The position numbers and the translations under genes were made by a program. The notes under the pieces are model-generated. The model saw only the letters and a list, made by a program, of their open reading frames with translations, did no database searches and was not told where the DNA came from. Shown piece by piece: positions 52,961 through 60,818 of a DNA stretch of 64,000 nt (position 1 is the stretch's first letter; the number at the start of each line of letters is the position of its first letter). Source of the stretch: Alkaliphilus peptidifermentans DSM 18978 (GTDB lineage Bacteria; Bacillota; Clostridia; Peptostreptococcales; Natronincolaceae); the NCBI RefSeq assembly GCF_900101495.1, contig NZ_FMUS01000003.1:62001-126000 (forward strand). Reading direction: 5' to 3'.

Positions 52961-53641
52961 ATGGAAAATTTTGCTAAGAAGCAGAAGTATGTACCTGAGA
53001 TAAAAGGGGTTTTGAGAAGTAAATATCTTGAACTTCCCCAATGCATTGCAAATGCCAGTGGTATTAAGATATTTGGAAGAAGAATTAAATCCATCTTATT
53101 TAGCACCGATGTTGCTATAATTAAAAATACCAATGCAGATGCTGTTATTGCCGTTTATCCCTTTACCCCACAACTGGTTATAACACAATCTATAATGCTG
53201 GCGTCGGATATGCCTGTCTTTTGCGGTGTAGGCGGCGGATTAACAACAGGGGATAGGGTTGTAAATTTAGCAAATCATGCAGAAGCTCAAGGGGCTGTTG
53301 GTGTAGTTGTTAACAAGCCAACTCCAAATGAAATAATAAAAGCATTAAAGAGAAACATTGATATACCCGTTGTTGTAACAGTTGTATCGGAAAATGAGGA
53401 TATATACGCTAGATTAGAAGCAGGCGCCGATATATTAAATGTTTCTGGAGCATCTAGAACACCTCAGATAGTTGAGGAAATAAGAAAAATAAGTAAAACA
53501 GTTCCTATAATTGCAACCGGTGGCAATAAAGAAAGTACTATTACAAGAACTATAGAAGCAGGTGCAAATGCAATAACCTACACTCCTCCAAATATTGGAG
53601 ATATATTTAGTGAGATAATGGATAGATATAGAGAAGGCTAA
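52961..53641 (+). CDS. TIM-barrel protein, paralogue of the gene at 15424
   Basis: The 226-residue protein starts at ATG 52961 behind AAAGGGGG. It shares the order ASGIKIFGRRIKSILFSTDVAII-like start, AVIAVYPFTPQLVITQSIM, FCGVGGGLTTGDR, VVVTVVSENEDIYARLEAGADILN and PIIATGGNKESTITRTIEAGANAITYTPP with the protein at 15424. It is a nitronate monooxygenase/IMPDH-like barrel often labelled hydrolase. Substrate and cofactor are unknown. Monocistronic with a terminator. Confidence 0.75.
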   Translation: MENFAKKQKYVPEIKGVLRSKYLELPQCIANASGIKIFGRRIKSILFSTDVAIIKNTNADAVIAVYPFTPQLVITQSIMLASDMPVFCGVGGGLTTGDRVVNLANHAEAQGAVGVVVNKPTPNEIIKALKRNIDIPVVVTVVSENEDIYARLEAGADILNVSGASRTPQIVEEIRKISKTVPIIATGGNKESTITRTIEAGANAITYTPPNIGDIFSEIMDRYREG

Positions 53642-53643
53642 AT

Positions 53644-53682
53644 AAAAATAGCATGATCCGATTAAGGTCATGCTATTTTTTT
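53644..53682. terminator. Bidirectional terminator
   Basis: AAAAATAGCATGA and TCATGCTATTTTT with an 11-base loop, between convergent genes at 52961 and 53681. Confidence 0.85.
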
Positions 53683-54487
53683 AGATTAGACTTATTATCT
53701 TGTGAAATCTTGGCTGCATAGTATCAAAGGTGCAGATATACTTAAAACCAATTATATCAAGAGCCTTCAAGGCATTTTTAAGGTCGAAGCCCAGTTGATC
53801 AGTTCTATGGGCATCTGAGCCTATTGTGATAATCTCTCCACCAAGCTGATGATATAGTTTGAATACATCTAAAGAAGGGTGATAATCTCCTACCTGATAA
53901 CGGATTCCAGAGGTATTTAGTTCTATCCCTTTACCCTTTTCAATAATCCTCAGTAAAATGCTTCTTGTAATTTCGCTATAGCTTTCTAGGGGTAGCGGAA
54001 TATCATAGCTGCCATATCGTTTGATAACATCTAAATGCCCAATGACATTAAATTCTTCAAACTGAGTAATTATCAGATACAATTCTTCAAAGTATTTACT
54101 ATAAGCCTCAAGCTGAGTTTTTTTATTAAAAAAACTACCAGAATACAAGTCGGTTTTTTCCACCGAATGAACAGAGCCAATAACAAAATCGAAGGAATGG
54201 TTTTGTATATCTTCATTATATTTATCTAATGAGTGGCTTTGAAGACCTAATTCCACACCTATCTTTATTTCAATTTCGTTTTTATATTTGTCTTTATAAT
54301 TTTTTATTGCTTTAAAATAATCATCATAATCGAAAATAATGTGATGATTATTACCATCGAAGTCATAATCGATATGATCAGTAAAACATATTTCACTTAA
54401 TCCTTTAGTAATAGCTGCCTTTATTCCGGCCTCCATTGTCATAATAGCATCCGGTGAAAAATGACTGTGAATATGATAGTCAAACAT
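53681..54487 (-). CDS. PHP-domain histidinol-phosphatase-like protein
   Basis: The 268-residue protein has the PHP metal motifs: DYHIHSHFSPDA (residues 3-14), FTDHIDYDF, GVELGLQSH, VIGSVHSVEK, HLDVIKRYG and IGSDAHRTDQLG. HisK-type phosphatases of this kind remove phosphate from histidinol phosphate, but no other his genes are nearby and PHP proteins vary in substrate. Starts at ATG 54487 behind TAGGAGGC. Confidence 0.85.
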   Translation of the reverse strand: MFDYHIHSHFSPDAIMTMEAGIKAAITKGLSEICFTDHIDYDFDGNNHHIIFDYDDYFKAIKNYKDKYKNEIEIKIGVELGLQSHSLDKYNEDIQNHSFDFVIGSVHSVEKTDLYSGSFFNKKTQLEAYSKYFEELYLIITQFEEFNVIGHLDVIKRYGSYDIPLPLESYSEITRSILLRIIEKGKGIELNTSGIRYQVGDYHPSLDVFKLYHQLGGEIITIGSDAHRTDQLGFDLKNALKALDIIGFKYICTFDTMQPRFHKIISLI

Positions 54488-54580
54488 AAATTGCCTCCTA
54501 AATTCCCAAATTACAACTCTAAAGTTTATTTTACAACGAAAAATTTACCATGTCAAAAATTTTATTGTTAATAATAGCTT

Positions 54581-55804
54581 TTATATATCGGCACGTACTA
54601 AAGGCATACTCATACATCTGGGACCACCTCGGCCTCTAGATAGCTCATAGGAGTCAAATTCTAGTACTTCTATTCCTACTTTTCGTAAAGCTTCATTAGT
54701 GACATAGTTTCTGTTATAGCAAACAACCTTACCGGGAGATATCGCTAAGGTATTACTACCGTCGCTCCATTGCTCTCTACCTGCGGCAATAACATCATTA
54801 TTACCACATCTTATTAAATCCACAGATGGTAATCGAAGATATTTTTTTAGAATTGAAGATAAATCTTCAGCCTCGTAGCTAATATTTATATTGTTGTTAC
54901 TACCCTTCCGTAGGCTATAAACATCAAGGGGCATTTCTATTCCAGGATAAATAGTGAATTTATCATAGTCAATCATAGTAAAAACTGTGTCTAAATGCAT
55001 AAAAGCCCTTGTTTTAGGAATGTCAAAGGCCAGTACCACTTCAAAGGATTCATCGGATTCAAAAACATTTCTTGCTACCATTTCAACTGCTACTGGATCA
55101 GTTCTATCACTTACACCTATTGCAATAACTTTAGGAGAGAGCACAAGCTCATCGCCACCTTCAATAGGATGAGTTTTATTTCTGTTATACCACCTTCTAA
55201 TATTTTTAAATCTTGGATGATGATCAAATAAGTACTTAGCAAAAAGAGTTTCTCTATTTCTTGTTACAGAGGACATAACATTTAAGGTTACACCACTGCC
55301 TATTGTGGCAAAGGGATCCCTTTGAAAATATAAATTAGGTATAGGATCTAAATAAAAGGGGTAAGGATTTTTTACCAAATCAGCTAAGTGTTTATTATTA
55401 ATCTCTTTAACTTCATCCTTTCTAACGCCAGTAATTGCCTTTTTTGCCATTTCTAAGGGAGTTAATAGTGAAAAAAATTCTCTTAATGCTTCACGAACGC
55501 CTTCTGTAGGTACCTTTCCTTCATCCATTAGATTCTCTAAAAATTTTTGCCGAACATCAGGTGCTCCTAGTATATCTGCCATCAAATCAGTTAGATAAAG
55601 GACTTCTACTCCTTCTGTTTTTAAAATGTTGGCAAATTGATTATGCTCTACAATCGCCTGCTTTAAAAAGCAAATTTCATCGAACAGTAGTCTACTTAAA
55701 TAATCAGGCACGATATTTTCTATTTCTTCACCGGGGCAATGTAGTAAAACACTCTTCAACTGACCAATTTCGTTATATACGTGAATATAGTTGTTGTTTT
55801 CCAA
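54581..55804 (-). CDS. arcA: Arginine deiminase
   Basis: The start is uncertain: TTG 55804 (MENNNYIHVYNEIGQL), behind AGAAAGGATGAT, gives 407 residues, the family norm; ATG 55813 is close. It hydrolyses arginine to citrulline and ammonia. Seen are LKSVLLHCPGEE, YFQRDPFATIGSG, EGGDELVLSPKVIAIG, FMHLDTVFTMID and the C-terminal SRGRGGPRCMSMPLVRADI with the nucleophilic cysteine. It is isolated from arcB and arcC, which are not in the window, so the rest of the pathway must lie elsewhere if it exists. Confidence 0.92.
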   Translation of the reverse strand: MENNNYIHVYNEIGQLKSVLLHCPGEEIENIVPDYLSRLLFDEICFLKQAIVEHNQFANILKTEGVEVLYLTDLMADILGAPDVRQKFLENLMDEGKVPTEGVREALREFFSLLTPLEMAKKAITGVRKDEVKEINNKHLADLVKNPYPFYLDPIPNLYFQRDPFATIGSGVTLNVMSSVTRNRETLFAKYLFDHHPRFKNIRRWYNRNKTHPIEGGDELVLSPKVIAIGVSDRTDPVAVEMVARNVFESDESFEVVLAFDIPKTRAFMHLDTVFTMIDYDKFTIYPGIEMPLDVYSLRKGSNNNINISYEAEDLSSILKKYLRLPSVDLIRCGNNDVIAAGREQWSDGSNTLAISPGKVVCYNRNYVTNEALRKVGIEVLEFDSYELSRGRGGPRCMSMPLVRADI

Positions 55805-56109
55805 TTTTATCATCCTTTCTAAATAAACTCTAATCATTCTATATTTCAAAGCAGTAATATCGACAAAATAGCTTATAAACTTGGACAAATTTTCGTAGAA
55901 AATGCAATAATTCTTTTCTATGCATTCATAAATATCGAAATTTTCTATCTATTATAATTATTTTATACTATTAATATGATTTGTAATTTATTAAATTATT
56001 ATGTCTTGTAAAATAAACGTTCAAACTTTGGCAATTAAGGTGAAAGTCAGAAAAATTTCCATGAATAAATAAAAATGAAGAAATGAATAATAAAAATATA
56101 AAATTGCAA
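55805..56109. other. Intergenic region between arcA and the Cys-rich peptide gene
   Basis: AT-rich sequence with some imperfect dyads near 55900-55950 (TGCAATAATTC, TATGCATTCATAAATA), which could be regulator sites for arcA. No open frame and no terminator are seen. Confidence 0.35.
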
Positions 56110-56138
56110 TTGACAGATAAATGAATTGATGCTATAAT
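56110..56138 (+). promoter_or_regulatory. Consensus sigma-A promoter
   Basis: TTGACA, 17 bases, TATAAT: a perfect consensus, 40 bases ahead of the small Cys-rich gene. Confidence 0.85.
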
Positions 56139-56178
56139 TAAATTACAAATTCGGATAAGTTTGAGGGAGGTATGGGTT

Positions 56179-56319
56179 ATGGTTAATAATATTAAAGACT
56201 TTGAAAATACAGAAGAGGTTCGCGAATGTGGTGTTTATACATGTATACACTGTGTTGTTAATACCTGTACTTTAGATGAATGCGAAATGTATGAAAGAAG
56301 ATATTTGCAAGAAGGCTAA
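56179..56319 (+). CDS. Cys-rich small protein (46 aa)
   Basis: ATG 56179 follows GAGGGAGG at 8 bases and encodes 46 residues ending TAA 56319. The N-terminal 16 residues are acidic; the rest holds five cysteines spaced C-x4-C-x2-C-x4-C-x4-C (ECGVYTCIHCVVNTCTLDEC) and a basic tail (YERRYLQEG). It has a perfect promoter and its own terminator, so it is probably expressed strongly and alone. It could bind zinc or an iron-sulfur centre, or be a peptide precursor; no modifying enzyme is adjacent. I do not recognise the family. Confidence 0.72.
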   Translation: MVNNIKDFENTEEVRECGVYTCIHCVVNTCTLDECEMYERRYLQEG

Positions 56320-56345
56320 ATAATTATGCAGAAATCAAATATATT

Positions 56346-56388
56346 AAAGCTTCCAATTTAGTAAAATCTGGAGGCTTTTTATTTTTTT
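56346..56388 (+). terminator. Terminator after the Cys-rich gene
   Basis: AAAGCTTCCA and TGGAGGCTTT with a 13-base loop, one mismatch, then a long T-rich tail. Confidence 0.8.
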
Positions 56389-56635
56389 ATAGGAAAATTT
56401 GTTCAGAACTTCTCTATGTAATACGGGGTTGTTAAGGGGGCGTTCTTACTTATGATCAATGAGGAGGATACGAATTTTTCATTATTTTAAAGCATGAAAT
56501 GCTATTGTTCTTAAAAAGAACTGATAGAAATATAAATATACACAAATATAAACTAGGTTAATTTAATAAGAGAAAAATGATATAATGAAAGTGTTAAATG
56601 TTACACCAAAGACTTTATATTAAAGGAAGAGCATA
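56389..56635 (+). other. Intergenic region before the YdcF-like gene
   Basis: Mostly AT-rich with no credible gene. A TATAAT at 56581-56586 with TTAATT 17 bases upstream may be the promoter of the gene at 56636. Confidence 0.4.
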
Positions 56636-57211
56636 ATGAAAAAAATTATTACTTACTTAATAGGTTTATTGCTAATTGTATATATAATTCTTCAATGGAG
56701 CATCATATATGACTCTATTAATGCAACACCAGAAAAAGGGGATGCTATCATTGTATTAGGCTGTCGCCTTTATGGAGATAAGCCAGGGCCCATGCTTTTG
56801 TATAGGTTGGAAAAAGCCTTAGAGCTCTATGAAAAGGGATACGCAGAAGCCTTTGTTGTTAGTGGAGCACAAGGAGAAGACGAATGGATCACAGAAGCCG
56901 AAGCCATGAAGAGGTATTTAGTTGATGCAGGAGTACCTGAAGATAGAATATTTAAAGAAGAAAACTCCTATAATACATATGAAAATTTAACTTTTAGTAA
57001 AGCGATAATGGAAGAGCAAGGCCATTCAAAGGGTATAATTGTATCCAATGGATTTCATATAAGACGATCACTGTTAATTGCTGACCGTATACAGCTGGAA
57101 GCTTCAGGAGCTCCAGCAAAGATGTATCCTAATTTATTTGTGAAAATTAGATATTATCTTCGTGAGGTATTTGCATATACTAAGGACTATATTAAGGTGA
57201 AGAAAATTTAA
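56636..57211 (+). CDS. YdcF/SanA-like DUF218 membrane-anchored protein
   Basis: The 191-residue protein has one N-terminal membrane helix (about 4-22) and a DUF218 domain: GDAIIVLGCRLYGDKPGPML, AFVVSGAQGEDEW, EAEAMKRYLVDAGVPEDRI, ENSYNTYENLTFSK and GIIVSNGFHIRRS. Proteins of this family are linked to envelope maintenance and vancomycin sensitivity; the reaction is not known. Starts at ATG 56636 behind AAGGAAGAG. Confidence 0.88.
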   Translation: MKKIITYLIGLLLIVYIILQWSIIYDSINATPEKGDAIIVLGCRLYGDKPGPMLLYRLEKALELYEKGYAEAFVVSGAQGEDEWITEAEAMKRYLVDAGVPEDRIFKEENSYNTYENLTFSKAIMEEQGHSKGIIVSNGFHIRRSLLIADRIQLEASGAPAKMYPNLFVKIRYYLREVFAYTKDYIKVKKI

Positions 57212-57242
57212 AGAATAATACAATAAAAAACTTAAAATAAAT

Positions 57243-57275
57243 TAAGGGTGAGGGAATTATTCCTTCACCTTTAAT
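57243..57275 (+). terminator. Terminator after the YdcF-like gene
   Basis: AAGGGTGAGGGAAT and ATTCCTTCACCTTT pair in a stem with a tiny loop and a T-rich tail. Nearly the same sequence recurs at 60782. Confidence 0.75.
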
Positions 57276-57361
57276 TTTGGGTGTAAGGGTTAGTTTTTGT
57301 TGGTATGCATTACTATGTAAAAATATGTCGCAATATAAAGAAATATGAAGAAATATTATGA

Positions 57362-57390
57362 TTGTCATGAAAATATAAAAATGATACTAT
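57362..57390 (+). promoter_or_regulatory. Probable promoter of the M23 peptidase gene
   Basis: TTGTCA, 17 bases, TACTAT. It leaves an untranslated leader of about 170 bases, which contains an 11-bp inverted repeat AATTACATAAA (57394) / TTTATGTAATT (57440). Confidence 0.5.
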
Positions 57391-57566
57391 ATAAATTACA
57401 TAAATTACATATTTTACTAAATATATGAAATATATTAAATTTATGTAATTAAATACCATGCTATATGTACATATTATTTGTTTTCCTAGAACTCAAGTAA
57501 GAAAGTCTTATTATAGGAGATAAGGTTGTGTATGAATAGAAGTAAAAATCTGAAAGGGGTATTTGA

Positions 57567-59033
57567 ATGTGTATTAGGAAATTCGTATCAATAACAATAT
57601 TAATTGCTTTGCTTGTTTCGGGATTGAACTTTCAAGCATTTTCTGGGCAAGAATTATGCGAAAGTAATCAACAAATTCTTAATTTCAATACTATTAGCGA
57701 GACTAAAATCTCAGCTTACTCACCACTTAGAGTGGGAGATGTAGGTACTGGACAAGAGGACTTAGTAGCAATAACCTCTCAATATAATCAACCCCGTAAG
57801 GAAAGTGGAATATTAAGAGTACATGCTGGGCTTGATTTACGAACTAGGAAAACAGATGGAACAGGAAGAGATGTTTTTTCTGTTTTTAATGGAGGTAGAG
57901 TTATACATACTACCGATAATGGTGGTGGTTATGGGAAGTATGTTGTAATTCAACATGAGTATATTCCATCGGGTACAGGAAAAAGATATTATTTTCAAAG
58001 CCTGTATGCTCATTTAGATTCAAGAGCACTTACATCAACAACTAGTAGATATTACAATCTACCTTACACTACAAAAGTGGGAAAAAGTGGATATTCTGGC
58101 ATGAGCGATTCTAGTCAGATTCATTTACATTTAGAGTTTTTGACCCCAAAACAAGAAGTTAATAATAATATAGCAGTGGGAAATTTTAGATATGCACCAT
58201 CTGTTTTTTATTGGCATAAGGGTGCCTGGGGTACAAATACCAGCTTCATAAATTATTCAAATACCACTGAAAATACTGTAATATTTAACATTGTTTCCTA
58301 TGATAATGGAGCAGCACATAGTGTGGCTGCTGATAAAGTTAAGATTTACTATAAAAATGCTTCGTCGTCTGGAGGTTTTACTAGCAAAACGATGAGTAAA
58401 AATGGGCATACCTTTGTTTCCACTTTTACTGGTTTTCCCGTTGGTACAACTATACAATACTATATTGAAGCTCAGGAAAACAGATGGGATGGAACATATT
58501 ATAAAGCTTTTAGGCCCTATTATGACAGATTAAGCACTCCACCACCTGCTGATAAATGCTTTAAACATGTAATGGTGACATCAACAGTAGAACCATCATC
58601 AATAATTGAAGAATATTTACAGCAAGCAAGTAGCACAATGTCATATCAAGAATTTATTGAAGACAAAACCTATGATGGCAGATATGAACCACAGATTAAC
58701 ATTCCATGGATTCCTTCAGAGGAAAGTGTGAGGAAGGGTCTTGAACTAAATAATATCTCATTTTTAGCGAAGGTGATTGAGATAAATAATGATGGTAGTT
58801 TGGTTGTTGAAAGCATCAATGGAGGGGAAATGTTTGAAATGGACGAATACCAAACTGCACATATTACTGAAGATTTAGAAAAAGGTCAGATATATACAGT
58901 AAACCTAGAATTTGAAGATAAAATATATATAGGAAATGTGTATAGATTAAAGGGTCTATATGACAATGAAACCGAAACAATAACTGTATATGATTCGCTG
59001 TTTTTCTCAGGCTACTACGAGGAAACCAACTAG
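57567..59033 (+). CDS. Secreted M23 family peptidase-like protein
   Basis: The 488-residue protein begins with a signal peptide (VSITILIALLVSGLNFQAFSGQ) and so is exported. An M23/LytM-type domain spans about residues 60-215: VHAGLDLRT with H and D metal ligands, GGGYGKYVVIQHEY, YAHLDSRAL and QIHLHLEFL with the H-x-H pair. The remainder has a beta-rich domain with HVMVTSTVEPS and a C-terminal part of unknown type. M23 enzymes cut peptidoglycan cross-links. Starts at ATG 57567 behind AAAGGGG. Confidence 0.87.
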   Translation: MCIRKFVSITILIALLVSGLNFQAFSGQELCESNQQILNFNTISETKISAYSPLRVGDVGTGQEDLVAITSQYNQPRKESGILRVHAGLDLRTRKTDGTGRDVFSVFNGGRVIHTTDNGGGYGKYVVIQHEYIPSGTGKRYYFQSLYAHLDSRALTSTTSRYYNLPYTTKVGKSGYSGMSDSSQIHLHLEFLTPKQEVNNNIAVGNFRYAPSVFYWHKGAWGTNTSFINYSNTTENTVIFNIVSYDNGAAHSVAADKVKIYYKNASSSGGFTSKTMSKNGHTFVSTFTGFPVGTTIQYYIEAQENRWDGTYYKAFRPYYDRLSTPPPADKCFKHVMVTSTVEPSSIIEEYLQQASSTMSYQEFIEDKTYDGRYEPQINIPWIPSEESVRKGLELNNISFLAKVIEINNDGSLVVESINGGEMFEMDEYQTAHITEDLEKGQIYTVNLEFEDKIYIGNVYRLKGLYDNETETITVYDSLFFSGYYEETN

Positions 59034-59045
59034 ATTATTTAAAAG

Positions 59046-59084
59046 TTATACACCCTACTGCAATAATAGCAGTAGGGTGTATAA
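59046..59084. other. Perfect 16-bp hairpin without T-run
   Basis: TTATACACCCTACTGC and its exact complement flank AATAATA, between the M23 gene and the lipoprotein gene. Without a T-run it may be a weak terminator, an RNA-processing site or a protector of the upstream message. Confidence 0.75.
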
Positions 59085-59116
59085 TATGAGAAAAGTAAAG
59101 TTTGGAGGTATTTATA

Positions 59117-60745
59117 GTGAATAAAAAATACAAAACTTACATAACACCTATTCTTTCCATCATATTAATGGTAATGCTGATTTCTGGTTGTACTACTATT
59201 AAGGAGGAAGATATAAATGTGGATAGACAGGGACAAGTAGAAGAATTAAAAATAGAGGAAATCATCTTACCATATTATTGTGGCGGTGTTGCTTATGCGC
59301 CAGAAGGTGTGAAGGTTATATATCTACCTGAGTCTTCAAAGGATAATAATAAAATAACCGTTAAATTTAATAAAGAGCTATCTGACGAAAATATAATGAA
59401 TCTTTATTATATACAGACTGGAGGAATTGTACCAATAATATCTATGGAAAATAAATTACCCGCACCACGGCCCTTTGAACGTTACAGAATAAAGGACAAT
59501 ACAATCGAAATAGGCGATAACTGGAAAGGAAATTACCTGCCACCAATGATGTTTAGTGGCTTATTTTTACCTAAAGAGCTATTGGGAAAGGATGGCAGTA
59601 AATTGGAAAATGATATGGCATTATTCTTTTCTTTAGGCATTCCATCACCTCATGGACAGTTTCTAGAAATAAATGCAGTAATGGAAGACAGCCTTACTCC
59701 CACCCTTGTTATACCCATGTATTCTGAGAATAGTCTATGGAATAATTTAAGCAACCATAATCCCAAGGTTGGATATGTTATAAAAACATCAGCAGATATA
59801 TATAATGATAAGGAGTTAACAGAAAGAAATGATGAAATAAGCTTTGGAGCCAATGTGGAATTAATTGAAAAATATGATGACTATTATTATGTGTATTATT
59901 ATCTACCTCGAGATATTGAAGATCCAAAGCATTTTTCATATCATACATTACAATATAATATGAATATTTTCGATAGTGAGCATGTTATAAAAAGAGAGGG
60001 ATATGTTAAATCAGATGACTTAGGTCTAATTGAACCCTTCGATAACAAAGGTTGTAAAATTATAGTTTACACTACTGGGTTACGAACCATAAATGGTACA
60101 TTAGAATTATATATTGGTAATACTCTGTATCCTTATAGTGGAGCAGGCTATCGCCTTTATCATGTAGAAAATGACACAGAGATTCGATCCGACGAGGTTT
60201 TAAATAGAATAAATAATATACATATTAATGCTCTAGAGTTAAATAGCTATTTGAGTGTGGACGGGATGCTTGGAGATGGGTACAGTGGTGGTTATCTGGA
60301 TGAAAACAACATGTCTATGGCAATGGAGGATAAACGGCAGCATGAATTTATATTGGATTTTTTTAAAGCGGACAGACAGTATATTATGAGAATGTTTGAA
60401 GTATACAACAACTTTATATTCGATTCATGGAATAAAGCCGCCAGTAACATAGAAGGGGAAAAATATAAAGAGGATGTTGATTTTGTGTTAGAAAGCATAA
60501 GTAAAAGAAATTATCTGTGGTATAAATGGAGTGAAATTGATCCAGAATTAAAAAGAGAAACCTATATTAACCTCATTATTGACAATTTCGCAGCAACAGA
60601 TGAAGAAAAAGAAGAAATTCGAAATTATTTTAGAGACAATGAAGCACCGCTTATAGAACAAATGAGCAATTTATTTGTAGATATGGTATGGAGTAGGTTA
60701 AGAGAAAATGAAATCGAAGAACTTGTTAATAGAGCATTTGAATAA
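59117..60745 (+). CDS. Putative lipoprotein, unknown function (542 aa)
   Basis: The start is GTG 59117 (VNKKYKTYITPIL), 8 bases behind GGAGGT. The signal ends in a lipobox LISGC, so it should be anchored outside. The rest is a large soluble protein of unknown family; there is a possible SH3-like section (KVGYVIKTSADIYNDKELTERNDE, near residue 218) and a helical C-terminus. It may work with the M23 protein upstream, but nothing proves it. Confidence 0.75.
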   Translation: MNKKYKTYITPILSIILMVMLISGCTTIKEEDINVDRQGQVEELKIEEIILPYYCGGVAYAPEGVKVIYLPESSKDNNKITVKFNKELSDENIMNLYYIQTGGIVPIISMENKLPAPRPFERYRIKDNTIEIGDNWKGNYLPPMMFSGLFLPKELLGKDGSKLENDMALFFSLGIPSPHGQFLEINAVMEDSLTPTLVIPMYSENSLWNNLSNHNPKVGYVIKTSADIYNDKELTERNDEISFGANVELIEKYDDYYYVYYYLPRDIEDPKHFSYHTLQYNMNIFDSEHVIKREGYVKSDDLGLIEPFDNKGCKIIVYTTGLRTINGTLELYIGNTLYPYSGAGYRLYHVENDTEIRSDEVLNRINNIHINALELNSYLSVDGMLGDGYSGGYLDENNMSMAMEDKRQHEFILDFFKADRQYIMRMFEVYNNFIFDSWNKAASNIEGEKYKEDVDFVLESISKRNYLWYKWSEIDPELKRETYINLIIDNFAATDEEKEEIRNYFRDNEAPLIEQMSNLFVDMVWSRLRENEIEELVNRAFE

Positions 60746-60781
60746 AGGTTTATACAGTAATGTTGTATTCAATACAAAATT

Positions 60782-60810
60782 AAGGGTGAAGGAATAATTC
60801 CTTCACCCTA
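60782..60810. terminator. Terminator-like palindrome between convergent genes
   Basis: AAGGGTGAAGGAAT and ATTCCTTCACCCT form a long stem. It is nearly identical to the hairpin at 57243. T-rich only on the minus-strand side. Confidence 0.65.
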
Positions 60811-60818
60811 TTAGCCCA

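Noticed and set aside
55900-55950. ArgR-type operator at arcA
   Set aside because: Only loose dyads resembling ARG boxes in AT-rich sequence; not distinguishable from chance.
56179-56319. Six-cysteine (SCIFF-type) peptide precursor
   Set aside because: Only five cysteines with different spacing, no matching consensus and no radical SAM gene adjacent.
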